Origin: VBOC01 sp964512655
GTDB lineage: Bacteria > Bacteroidota > Ignavibacteria > UBA10030 > SZUA-254
Assembly (NCBI GenBank): GCA_964512655.1
Contig: CAZEJT010000002.1
Location: forward strand, 124,001-188,000
Direction of reading: 5' to 3'
DNA length: 64,000 nucleotides
In this document: positions 52,201 through 59,291 of the stretch, in pieces
Layout of the letters: every line of letters starts with the position of its first letter
How positions within the stretch are numbered: position 1 is the first letter of the stretch
Notes under the pieces: generated by a model
Database searches by the model: none
The model's input: only the letters and a program-made list of their open reading frames with translations
Told to the model about the DNA's origin: nothing
Translations under genes and position numbers: made by a program

Positions 52201-53614
52201 GATCCCGCCGACGAACGGATCCGACATCGACGTGCGCGGGCTCTTCAATCCCGCAAACCTCCAGCGTGTCTATACCTTCAGGATTCAGCCCGGGCCGGGC
52301 GGATATCCGTTCACGATCCGGTGGAACAAGTCGCGCTTTGCCACGGGGACGTTTCTCCTCCAGGACCAGGCGTCGCAGGGGGGCCTCTTTTCGGTCGCCA
52401 TGAAGAGGCAGAGTTCTTTCGTTGTCACGAGTCCATCCGTGACAACGCTCCAGATCGTCCAGCTTCCCCCGGTCTATTATTCGTTCCTGCAGTCATGGAA
52501 CCTCATTTCATTTCCTCTTGCTCCCACAGGGCAGACGAAGAGGGCGCAGGTGTTTCCTACCTCGATTTCTCCCCTCTTCGGCTTCAACGGAAGTTACTAC
52601 ATCTCGGACTCGATGCGGAACGGGGTGGGGTATTGGATCCGCCTTCCGCTGAGCGGGACCACGGGATTTGACGGACTCCCGCACCCGGCCGACACCATCA
52701 CCGCCATCGACGGGTGGAATCTGATCGGATCTGTTTCTTCCGCCGTCGCGCGCACGGCAATCGTCCAGATACCGGCGAACATCGTCATCTCGAACTACTT
52801 CGGATATTCAGGCTCCTACGTTGTGAGCGATTCGATCCGGCCCTCGAAGGGGTATTGGGTCAAAGCGCGGGGCGGTGGGAAACTCGTCCTCTCGGCGTCC
52901 GCCGCCGCTAACAAACTGGCGGACAATAATCCGGGCGGCGCGCTTCTCTCGCGCCTGAACGCCATCACGCTCGACGACAGGCAGGGACACAATCAGACCC
53001 TCTATTTCGGAAACTCTTCCGCGGATGCGTCCTGGTTCGAGCTCCCGCCGGTGCCCCCCCCCGGAATCTTCGACGCCCGCTTCTCCTCGGGAGGAATGGT
53101 CCATCTTCTCGGAGACACCGCAACCTCAATGGGAATACGCGTCCAGTCTGAATCCGGCCAGCTCACACTCTCGTGGAGCCTGCGTCAGCCGGATTTCGCC
53201 GGAATCTCCTTCACCGACGAATCCGGTCATCCGCTTTCGGCTTTCCGCGCAGACCGGGAGGGCTCGTTGGTCATCCACACTCTGCCAAGCGGCTCGCTTT
53301 CCGTGCGCGTCGGGCGGAATGCGGCGATCCCCCAGGAGTTTTCACTTCGCCAGAATTATCCCAACCCCTTCAATCCGGCAACAACTATCGAGTTCGACCT
53401 CCCGGTCGACGCTTCGGTCACATTGAAAGTCTACGATCTAATCGGGAGGGAGGTCGCTGTTCTTGCCGATCACCAGAAGCTTGCTGCGGGGACGCACGCC
53501 CTCCGCCTGAATGCCGGGGGCCTCGGCTCGGGGGTCTATTTCTACAGGATGGAAGCCCACTCCCCCTCCCGGAAGGATTTCACGCAAGTAAAGAAGCTCG
53601 TCTTCCTCCGGTAA
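49274..53614 (+). CDS. Large secreted YCF48-repeat protein with type IX sorting domain
   Basis: 1446 aa from ATG 49274, which gives a signal peptide (LVPLIAALTLLNGAASSQA); a longer frame upstream is rejected. Residues ~25-600 hold about 14 repeats of ~42 residues with the pattern GWAVG-x-GTIVKTTNGGxxW, the YCF48/BNR-type blade, so one or two propellers. The middle includes a GNWSPAGIPNKADSVIIS carbohydrate-type segment and beta-rich domains. The end has NYPNPFNPATTIEF, then GREVAVLADHQKLAAGTHAL and SGVYFYRMEA, a T9SS C-terminal sorting domain. It should be exported by the type IX system and attached to the cell surface. The ligand is unknown. Confidence 0.9.
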   Translation: MNRLVPLIAALTLLNGAASSQATPWQWINPLPQGNLLNGVWMVSAETTVAVGDLGTVLRTTNGGTTWNVEFNAAGIEEQLFAVQFVSGSVGWAVGESGRILKSTDGGISWLIQDSPLPYDLYALDFVSPTTGWASGFQGTMLKTTDGGASWAVENSSTLSSLYSLYFVSANTGWAVGVNGTIVKTTNGGASWGTQTIATAQPLFSVAFTSLLVGYTVGAFGLVYRTLNGGSSWSPVASGTDLSLFSVQFTSSTTGYAVGEYGGIIKTTNGGTSWFAQTSQTYSDLFAVRFGSSTSGWVVGDLGTLLKTTDGGTTWTPKSTGVKNSLNAISFSSVTTGYAAGDAGTVATTTDAGLTWTSVTSGTYQNLYGIDFINSTTGWVVGDSGNILKTSNGGFSWLVQHSHSDPTLYSVFMSSLTTGWTVGDFGTILKTVNSGVTWLPETTTTFASLLRIKFANASAGWAVGYGGTIVRTTNGGSTWINQASGTSQALYSLEVIDANTAYAGGDFGTMLKTTNGGGSWVPQPTFTDATIYGLSFYSPFIGWGVGDDGTIVSTTNGGSTWLLPYSPTANTLYEAQVLKSSTGGVIFAAGTGGTIICSAISPLPIRTWTGTFDTLWSSPGNWSPAGIPNKADSVIISPTANNPAIRSVTQLIAIGGLLVSPGARLTVGPGLVNLLVKGNAVISGTLIVEPSAAPTITVGGNFSTTFSGSFKPGNSTIIFTGPGQIRGSFNNVVLGLNAQLQTSGNVSIRNNLTLLAHLIQRPIDTLTIFNPAPDAFQGPAFVTAGTIKRAILPGSTDQFRFESPVTYLRFYPVGTAPDTVVMTTNPNTLPAGLPDSLFARRTYAISGIGGNNFEATLSLRYDSVESPVAINDLSMFRDSSGVIFNLGSTDFLDSDVVAISLDSVRAFSKWYLGRYDFVPPHPFAFLDTLTLTDQGNASGQLILGAQAGASDGIDQAFGEFELGPVPAAGTFDARWLIPPTNGSDIDVRGLFNPANLQRVYTFRIQPGPGGYPFTIRWNKSRFATGTFLLQDQASQGGLFSVAMKRQSSFVVTSPSVTTLQIVQLPPVYYSFLQSWNLISFPLAPTGQTKRAQVFPTSISPLFGFNGSYYISDSMRNGVGYWIRLPLSGTTGFDGLPHPADTITAIDGWNLIGSVSSAVARTAIVQIPANIVISNYFGYSGSYVVSDSIRPSKGYWVKARGGGKLVLSASAAANKLADNNPGGALLSRLNAITLDDRQGHNQTLYFGNSSADASWFELPPVPPPGIFDARFSSGGMVHLLGDTATSMGIRVQSESGQLTLSWSLRQPDFAGISFTDESGHPLSAFRADREGSLVIHTLPSGSLSVRVGRNAAIPQEFSLRQNYPNPFNPATTIEFDLPVDASVTLKVYDLIGREVAVLADHQKLAAGTHALRLNAGGLGSGVYFYRMEAHSPSRKDFTQVKKLVFLR

Positions 53615-53653
53615 TCTTCCTATCTGCTTTTCGTCCCGCGCCCCTCTTCGACC

Positions 53654-53679
53654 GGTGTCACGGTCCACACCGTGACACC
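53654..53679. repeat. GTCACGG-family palindrome
   Basis: Arms GGTGTCACGGT (53654-53664) and ACCGTGACACC (53669-53679), 11 bp perfect, loop CCAC. It begins 40 bases after the stop of the YCF48-repeat gene. There is no T-run, so it is not a standard terminator. Same family as 13656, 53761, 61133 and 61243. Confidence 0.85.
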
Positions 53680-53687
53680 AGCGCGCT

Positions 53688-53737
53688 GTAGGCGCCTGCT
53701 GTCAGCGTTGGGCCGTAGGCGCCGGCTTTAGCCCGCG
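53688..53737 (+). repeat. REP-like GTAG hairpin with a degenerate neighbour
   Basis: An intact unit has GTAG (53715-53718), one base, stem CGCCGGC (53720-53726), loop TTTA and GCCCGCG (53731-53737) with one mismatch. A second GTAG at 53688 is followed by a CGCCTGC arm whose partner has decayed. Both are in the same orientation. Same family as 35066 and 59255. Confidence 0.7.
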
Positions 53738-53760
53738 TTCTTCCATTCCGCAACATAGAA

Positions 53761-53790
53761 CTGGTGTCACGGTCCATACCGTGACACCAG
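53761..53790. repeat. GTCACGG-family palindrome
   Basis: Arms CTGGTGTCACGGT (53761-53773) and ACCGTGACACCAG (53778-53790), 13 bp perfect, loop CCAT. It lies between the YCF48-repeat gene and the adaptor gene. A further short stem, GCCGC and GCGGC around ACTAC (53842-53856), follows in the same gap; otherwise the 273-base gap holds no gene. Confidence 0.85.
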
Positions 53791-53887
53791 CCGGAGCGCT
53801 TGAAATTCGCAACATTTCCTCCCCCCAATCGTACCACCTAAGGCCGCACTACGCGGCTTCACACCGACACACTCCGCCCACTCGGAT

Positions 53888-55003
53888 ATGACCATGAAAA
53901 AGAAAATCCTCATCTCGTCTCTCGTCATCGTGGTTCTCGCAGTCGGGGTATTCCTTCTTCTTGGAGGATCAAAGAGCGCCGCCGACGGATCGCTCCCAAA
54001 AGTAAAGGTCCAGAAAGCCTCGATCGTCGAAAAGGCCCTGGCAGTGGGTACCATCGAGCCCGAAAATGAAATCTCGGTGAAGTCAAAAGTGTCCGGCGTC
54101 GTCAAGCACATTTTCGCCGATGCCGGAACCTACGTAAAAGCGGGCCAGCCACTTCTCGAGGTGCGCCCCGATCCCACCCCCCTTGAACTGGCGGGGGCGA
54201 AACGCCAGGTGCAGCTCGCTCAGGTCGATCTCGACAATCTCGTCAAGGAACGCTCGCGCGAGGAATCGCTGATAAAGAAGCAGCTGATTTCCACGAAGGA
54301 GTACGATGACTTCGACCGGCAGTACCAGGGGGCGGAGCTGAGGCTGAAAATGGCCAAAGAGCAGCTTGCCCTGCTGGAGAGCGGTAGGGTGAAGATCGAC
54401 GAGACGGAAATCGAATCGATCGTGAAGGCGCCCATCGCCGGGTTTGTCCTCAGCAAGAGCGTCGAGGTGGGAGATCCCGTTACTCCGCTCACGACCTATC
54501 AGGAGGGCACCGTTCTGCTGAAAATGGCAAGCATGAGTCAGCTCCTGTTCAAAGGGAGCGTGGATGAAATCGATGTGGGGAAGCTGAAGGAGGGGATGAC
54601 TGCCGAAATCAAGATCGGCGCGCTTCCGAACGACACCGTGCGGGGCACCCTGCGAAAGATCTCTCTGAAAGCGGAGAAAAAGGAGAGCGCGACCGTCTTC
54701 CCCATCGAGATCGCCATCCCTTCGGGGCCGGCGAGCTCCCGGGCCCTGAAGTCGACCCTCCGCGCGGGCTACTCGGCGAATGCGAGCATCATCATTCAGA
54801 GAAAAGACAGTGTTCTGACCGTGCCCGAGCGCACCGTCACCTTCAGGAACGACTCTGCCTTCGTGAAAGTGGCGCTCGGCGGGGGGAAGGACGAGGATCG
54901 GCTGATCAAGACGGGCCTGAGCGATGCGATTAACGTGGAGATCGTCTCCGGGCTGAAACAGGGCGACGAGGTGATGGAGAAGCCGGTCAAGAAGATCGAA
55001 TGA
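53888..55003 (+). CDS. Periplasmic adaptor of an ABC-type exporter (HlyD/MacA-like)
   Basis: 371 aa (ATG 53888; ATG 53894 is an alternative). An anchor helix (ILISSLVIVVLAVGVFLLL) leads to lipoyl halves SVKSKVSGVVKHIFADAGTY and SIVKAPIAGFVLSKSVEVGD around a coiled-coil hairpin (residues ~100-170). The barrel domain includes LLFKGSVDEIDVGKLKEGMT. Two MacB-like permease genes follow in the same direction with short gaps, so it is their adaptor. It is only distantly similar to the adaptor at 30362. Substrate unknown. Confidence 0.9.
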   Translation: MTMKKKILISSLVIVVLAVGVFLLLGGSKSAADGSLPKVKVQKASIVEKALAVGTIEPENEISVKSKVSGVVKHIFADAGTYVKAGQPLLEVRPDPTPLELAGAKRQVQLAQVDLDNLVKERSREESLIKKQLISTKEYDDFDRQYQGAELRLKMAKEQLALLESGRVKIDETEIESIVKAPIAGFVLSKSVEVGDPVTPLTTYQEGTVLLKMASMSQLLFKGSVDEIDVGKLKEGMTAEIKIGALPNDTVRGTLRKISLKAEKKESATVFPIEIAIPSGPASSRALKSTLRAGYSANASIIIQRKDSVLTVPERTVTFRNDSAFVKVALGGGKDEDRLIKTGLSDAINVEIVSGLKQGDEVMEKPVKKIE

Positions 55004-55022
55004 CCCGCTGAGCGGCCGACTT

Positions 55023-56255
55023 GTGGACCGTCTTCGCACCATCGCTTCGGAATTCATCGCGGATCTCCGCGCTCAGAAACTGCGCGCCTTCCTCACTACC
55101 TTCGGGATCGTCTGGGGGACTGTGGCGATCATCGTTCTCATCGCGTTCGGGTTCGGATTCAAGAAGCAGGTCGCGCAGAACATGCACGGAATCGGCGAGA
55201 GCATCGCTATCATGTTCCCGGGGAGGACCACAAAGGCCTTTGAGGGCTTCGGAACCGGGAGACCGATCACATTCATAGAAGACGACGCCCGCCTGTTGGC
55301 ATCCGAGGTGAAGGGCATCGACAGAATCAGCCCCGAATACGCCAAGCGTGACGTATCCGTCCGGCTCGGCCAGAATATACTCCTTCCTCTCGTGACGGGA
55401 GTGTATCCCGTCTATCATGAAATGAGAAACATCATCCCGGCCCCGGGCGGCCGCTTTATCGATGACGCCGACATGAAGAGCCGGCGACGGGTCGTCTTCA
55501 TCGGCGACAAGGTCAAGGAATTCCTTTTCGGCGAATCCGATGCCGTCGGCCGGCTCATCGATGTGGGGGGCATTCCGTTCACGGTCATTGGGGTGATGCT
55601 CAAGAAGACGCAGAATTCCTCGTACAACTCGCGCGACCGTGACCGCATATTCATCCCCGCCACCACGTATTCAGGGGTGTACGGCGACGTGCACATCAAC
55701 AACATCATCTTTACGCCGCGGGATCCCAGGGAATCGGAGGCGGTCATCACCGGTGTGCGCGAGGTGCTCGGGAAACGGTACAAGTTCGACGCGGCCGACA
55801 AGAACGCCGTCTCAATCTGGGACACCACTCAATTCGACAAGTTCTTGTTCTACTTTTTCCTTGCCTTCAACGTGTTCATGGGGCTGATCGGCAGCTTCAC
55901 GCTCGGCGTCGCCGGCATCGGGGTGGCCAACATCATGTACATCGTCGTGCAGGAACGCGTCCGTGAGATCGGCGTGAAGCGCGCCGTCGGAGCCACGAGA
56001 AAAAGCATCCTCACGCAGTTTTTCCTCGAGACGTTTTTCCTCATCGGGCTTGGCTCCGCGGTGGGATTTGCGATCGCTGCGGGGCTCATCCAGGCCCTTC
56101 AATTCATCCCCATCAAGGAATTTGTGGGCACCCCGGAACTCTCGTGGGAGGTCGTGGTGGCGACGGTGGCCATTCTTTCCCTCGTAGGCCTGGCTTCCGG
56201 TCTTATGCCGGCAAAACGGGCGGCCAATCTCAACGTTGTCGAGTGTCTCCGGTGA
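55023..56255 (+). CDS. MacB-like ABC permease 1 (no ATPase domain)
   Basis: 410 aa from GTG 55023. TM1 (GIVWGTVAIIVLIAFGFGFK), a MacB-type periplasmic domain (residues ~45-260) and three C-terminal TM helices. The coupling segment is VREIGVKRAVGATRKSILTQ and the end NLNVVECLR is typical. Unlike true MacB, no nucleotide-binding domain is fused at the N-terminus, and none of the adjacent genes encodes an ATPase. It pairs with the next gene, 6 bases away. Confidence 0.9.
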   Translation: MDRLRTIASEFIADLRAQKLRAFLTTFGIVWGTVAIIVLIAFGFGFKKQVAQNMHGIGESIAIMFPGRTTKAFEGFGTGRPITFIEDDARLLASEVKGIDRISPEYAKRDVSVRLGQNILLPLVTGVYPVYHEMRNIIPAPGGRFIDDADMKSRRRVVFIGDKVKEFLFGESDAVGRLIDVGGIPFTVIGVMLKKTQNSSYNSRDRDRIFIPATTYSGVYGDVHINNIIFTPRDPRESEAVITGVREVLGKRYKFDAADKNAVSIWDTTQFDKFLFYFFLAFNVFMGLIGSFTLGVAGIGVANIMYIVVQERVREIGVKRAVGATRKSILTQFFLETFFLIGLGSAVGFAIAAGLIQALQFIPIKEFVGTPELSWEVVVATVAILSLVGLASGLMPAKRAANLNVVECLR

Positions 56256-56261
56256 AGCTCC

Positions 56262-57503
56262 ATGTGGCTTGAACTCCTCCGTGAGTTTCTGTATGATCTG
56301 AAGATCCACCGGGTGCGCGCGCTCCTCACCCTCATCGCGATCGCATGGGGAACGATCTCGGTGGTCCTTCTCCTCTCCTTCGGCGAAGGGCTCGGAGACC
56401 GGCTTCTGAACGGCGAGATGAACGCGGGCGACCGGATCATGATCGTCTTCGGCGGCCAGACCGGTCTGAGCTTCGAAGGGCTCTCCAAAGGAAGGAGAGT
56501 CCGTCTCAGGGAGGACGACATCGAGCTCATACGGGAGTCGATTCCCGGGATTCAGATGGCGAGCCCGCAATACCGCGCCGGGGTTACGCTTACCTTTGGA
56601 AAGACCTCCTCACGGACGGAGTGCGAGGGGGTCAATTCGGCGTTCGAGGAGATGAGGCGCATGTATCCTGTTCAGGGGGGACGCTTCCTGAACGAAAACG
56701 ACGTCGTCGAACGGCGGAGAACGCTCGTCCTCGGATCCGAGATCGCGAAGGAGGTCTTCGGGGACGTCGATCCCATCGGGAAACCTGTGCTTGTCGATGG
56801 TACCCCCTTCCTCCTCGTGGGCATCATCCAGAACAAGCTTCAGACGAGCATGAACAACGGCCCCGATTCGCGGCGCGCGGTGATGCCGTACTCAACCTTT
56901 CGCGACATGTACGGAAGCATATATGTGAACTCGCTCGTCGTCCGCCCCGAAGATCCCGGTCAACAGGAGTTCATCAAGAGCCAGCTCTACCGCGTGCTCG
57001 GCCGGAAACACAAGTTCGATCAGGCGGACGAGCGCGCGCTCGGTATCTGGGATTTCATCGAGGATGAAAAAATCGGGAGAAGAATCAATCTCGGCATGAC
57101 GATGTTCATGGGCTCGGTCGGGGTTCTCACCCTCCTGATCGCGGGCGTCGGCGTTGCAAATGTTATGTACGTCGTGGTGAAAGAGCGGACGCGCGAGATC
57201 GGGATTAAGCTGGCCGTCGGCGCACCTCGCCGCGCCATCCTGGCTCAGTTCATCTTCGAATCCCTTCTCATCGCGTTTCTCGGGGGATTGATCGGTATCC
57301 TCATCTCCTGGGGCGTCATATCGGCCGTCTGGCTCATCCCAGCGGATGACGGTCCGATGCAGTTTCTCGGGAGGCCCATCCTTTCGGGCATGGTCATGGT
57401 GGTAACGACCACCATCCTCGGGCTTATCGGCCTTTTGGCCGGGTTCTTCCCCGCCAGGAAAGCCGCAGGCCTCGATCCGGTCGAATCTCTGAGGTACGAG
57501 TAG
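56262..57503 (+). CDS. MacB-like ABC permease 2 (no ATPase domain)
   Basis: 413 aa, same plan as the preceding permease: TM1 (LTLIAIAWGTISVVLLLSFG), MacB periplasmic domain with LRKRR-like RRVRLREDDIELIRESIPGI, then three TM helices with coupling segment TREIGIKLAVGAPRRAILAQ. It ends AGLDPVESLRYE, as family members do. Together with the adaptor and first permease it would form an exporter once supplied with an ATPase. The LolD/MacB-type ATPase at 31565 is the nearest candidate, by inference. Confidence 0.9.
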   Translation: MWLELLREFLYDLKIHRVRALLTLIAIAWGTISVVLLLSFGEGLGDRLLNGEMNAGDRIMIVFGGQTGLSFEGLSKGRRVRLREDDIELIRESIPGIQMASPQYRAGVTLTFGKTSSRTECEGVNSAFEEMRRMYPVQGGRFLNENDVVERRRTLVLGSEIAKEVFGDVDPIGKPVLVDGTPFLLVGIIQNKLQTSMNNGPDSRRAVMPYSTFRDMYGSIYVNSLVVRPEDPGQQEFIKSQLYRVLGRKHKFDQADERALGIWDFIEDEKIGRRINLGMTMFMGSVGVLTLLIAGVGVANVMYVVVKERTREIGIKLAVGAPRRAILAQFIFESLLIAFLGGLIGILISWGVISAVWLIPADDGPMQFLGRPILSGMVMVVTTTILGLIGLLAGFFPARKAAGLDPVESLRYE

Positions 57504-57609
57504 CTCCCACCCCGTTTCCAACCCTTTTCACCCGGGCGGCATCCAATGATCAGTGAACGCAACGATCACATTCATTGCAGCTCAGGAGCAGCACATTGAC
57601 CCAGCCAGC

Positions 57610-58143
57610 ATGGTAATCCCCGTCGACACCCGCCTCGTGGAGAGGGCAAAAGCCGGAGATACGGGCGCGTTTAAGACCCTCTACAGGCAGTGCGTGGGCC
57701 GCGTCTACGCGGTCTGCATCAGGATATCGGCGGACCGCACGCACGCCGAGGAGCTTACGCAGGAGACCTTCATCCGCGCCTGGGAGATGCTCGGGAGCTT
57801 CCGGGAGGAGAGCGCTTTCTCTACATGGATCCACCGCATCGCCGTGAATACCTCGCTCGCCGCTCTGCGCGCAAGGTCGCGCCGCTCGGCGTGGGAAGAG
57901 GGGTCGGATGAGCCGGACCTCATCCGGGGACGGGGCGTCACGGAAGAAAGCGAGCATCTCGGGTTCGACATCGAGAAAGCCGTCGCCACCCTGCCGCCGC
58001 AGGCTCGCGCTGTATTCACGCTCCACGACATCGAGGGATACAAACATTCGGAAATTGCCGAGCAGATGGGAGTAACAGTGGGTACCTGCAAAGCCCAGCT
58101 CCACAGGGCCCGGAGGTTATTGAAGGAGGTGCTTGGACGATGA
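57610..58143 (+). CDS. ECF-type RNA polymerase sigma factor
   Basis: About 177 aa from ATG 57610; a GTG at 57553 would add 19 residues, and neither start has a clear ribosome-binding site. Region 2: LVERAKAGDTGAFKTLYRQC, HAEELTQETFIRAWEMLGSF, FSTWIHRIAVNTSLAALR. Region 4: AVATLPPQARAVFTLHDIEG, YKHSEIAEQMGVTVGTCKAQ, LHRARRLL. It is similar in type to SigE/RpoE-like factors. Its stop overlaps the start of an anti-sigma gene (ATGA), so the two are co-regulated. Confidence 0.92.
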   Translation: MVIPVDTRLVERAKAGDTGAFKTLYRQCVGRVYAVCIRISADRTHAEELTQETFIRAWEMLGSFREESAFSTWIHRIAVNTSLAALRARSRRSAWEEGSDEPDLIRGRGVTEESEHLGFDIEKAVATLPPQARAVFTLHDIEGYKHSEIAEQMGVTVGTCKAQLHRARRLLKEVLGR

Positions 58144-59258
58144 AGTGCACTGAAATTATCGACAGACTGGACGACGCCGTCGACGGAGAGCTTTCTCCGG
58201 CGGAACTTCAGGCAGTCCAATTGCATATCGAATCGTGCGACTCGTGCCGCGGCGAGAAAAAGGCGCTGGATTCCCTCATCGAGGATGCTTCCGCGCTGCC
58301 GCGAATCATCGAGCCGGGACGCGATCTCTGGGACGAAATCGAGCCCCGCCTGGGGCGCCGGGCACGAAACGGATCGCGGGTGGGAACTCGCAGGCGGGTG
58401 TTCGCGATTGCGGCGACCGTGACACTGATCGCGGGCGTGGCCTGGTTTGTGGCGCGCAGGGCGGAACCGGCATGGAGCAGCTCGATCCTCCCCCCCACTT
58501 CCGGCGCCTCCGGAAGCTCTCCGTTCCGCGACGGTTCCTCTCTCGAGACCGATCACTCCACGCGGGCAAAGATTGAAAACGAGTCTGTGGGCACGCTGGT
58601 CGTGGAGCCAAACACGCGTCTTTCCCTTATCACCGCGCGACCCGGAGAGCACCGCTTTGCGCTTGAGCGCGGAACGATTCACGCCTCCACATGGGTCCCG
58701 CCCCGCGTCTTTATCGTAGAGACCCCGTCGGGGACAGCGGTAGATCTCGGCTGCGAGTACAGGCTGGTCGTGGATGATTCCGGCAGGAGTCTCCTTCTGG
58801 TAACCGCTGGGTGGGTAGCGCTCACATGGAAGGATCACGAAGTCGTCGTGCCCGCGGCGGCGGTCTGCCGGAGCCGCCCCGGCTGGGGCCCCGGCACGCC
58901 CTGCTCCGAATACGCGTCCGACACGCTGGAGCGCGCGGTCGAGAGTTTGGATGCCGACGCGGGAAATTCCGCCGCCCTCGATCTGGTCCTCGCGAACGCG
59001 CGGAGGGGGGATGCGGTGACGCTCTGGAATCTGATTTCAAGGGTGAAACGCCCGGATCGCGGCCGCGTGGTTGACCGGCTCGCGGAGCTGGTGCCGATTC
59101 CCCGGGGCGCGACCCGCGAGGGCCTCCTGAATCTCGACGGCACGATGCTCGAAGAATGGTGGAACATGTTCGAGCCGATGCCGATCTCCGGGCTGAAAGC
59201 CACCCCAACCGGGTGGTCCCGCCTCTGGCACGAGCTGAAAAAGATTACGTATTTGTAG
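58140..59258 (+). CDS. zf-HC2 anti-sigma factor with FecR-like periplasmic domain
   Basis: 372 aa; ATG overlaps the sigma stop. The N-terminus carries the zinc-binding HIESCDSCRGE motif (His-x3-Cys-x2-Cys) near residue 28. A TM helix lies near ~85-102 (VFAIAATVTLIAGVAWFVA). The periplasmic part (ESVGTLVVEPNTRLSLITAR, IHASTWVPPRVFIVETPSGT, AVDLGCEYRLVVD) follows the FecR beta-strand pattern, so it may relay an outside signal to the sigma factor. The stop codon TAG (59256-59258) is part of the GTAG of a REP-like hairpin. Confidence 0.88.
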   Translation: MKCTEIIDRLDDAVDGELSPAELQAVQLHIESCDSCRGEKKALDSLIEDASALPRIIEPGRDLWDEIEPRLGRRARNGSRVGTRRRVFAIAATVTLIAGVAWFVARRAEPAWSSSILPPTSGASGSSPFRDGSSLETDHSTRAKIENESVGTLVVEPNTRLSLITARPGEHRFALERGTIHASTWVPPRVFIVETPSGTAVDLGCEYRLVVDDSGRSLLLVTAGWVALTWKDHEVVVPAAAVCRSRPGWGPGTPCSEYASDTLERAVESLDADAGNSAALDLVLANARRGDAVTLWNLISRVKRPDRGRVVDRLAELVPIPRGATREGLLNLDGTMLEEWWNMFEPMPISGLKATPTGWSRLWHELKKITYL

Positions 59259-59277
59259 TCGCCGGCTTTAGCCGGCG
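59255..59277 (+). repeat. REP-like GTAG hairpin
   Basis: GTAG (59255-59258), one base, stem CGCCGGC (59260-59266), loop TTTA and GCCGGCG (59271-59277), 7 bp perfect. The TAG is the stop codon of the anti-sigma gene. It matches the design of the hairpins at 35066 and 53715. Confidence 0.8.
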
Positions 59278-59291
59278 TGCTTCTTCGACTC

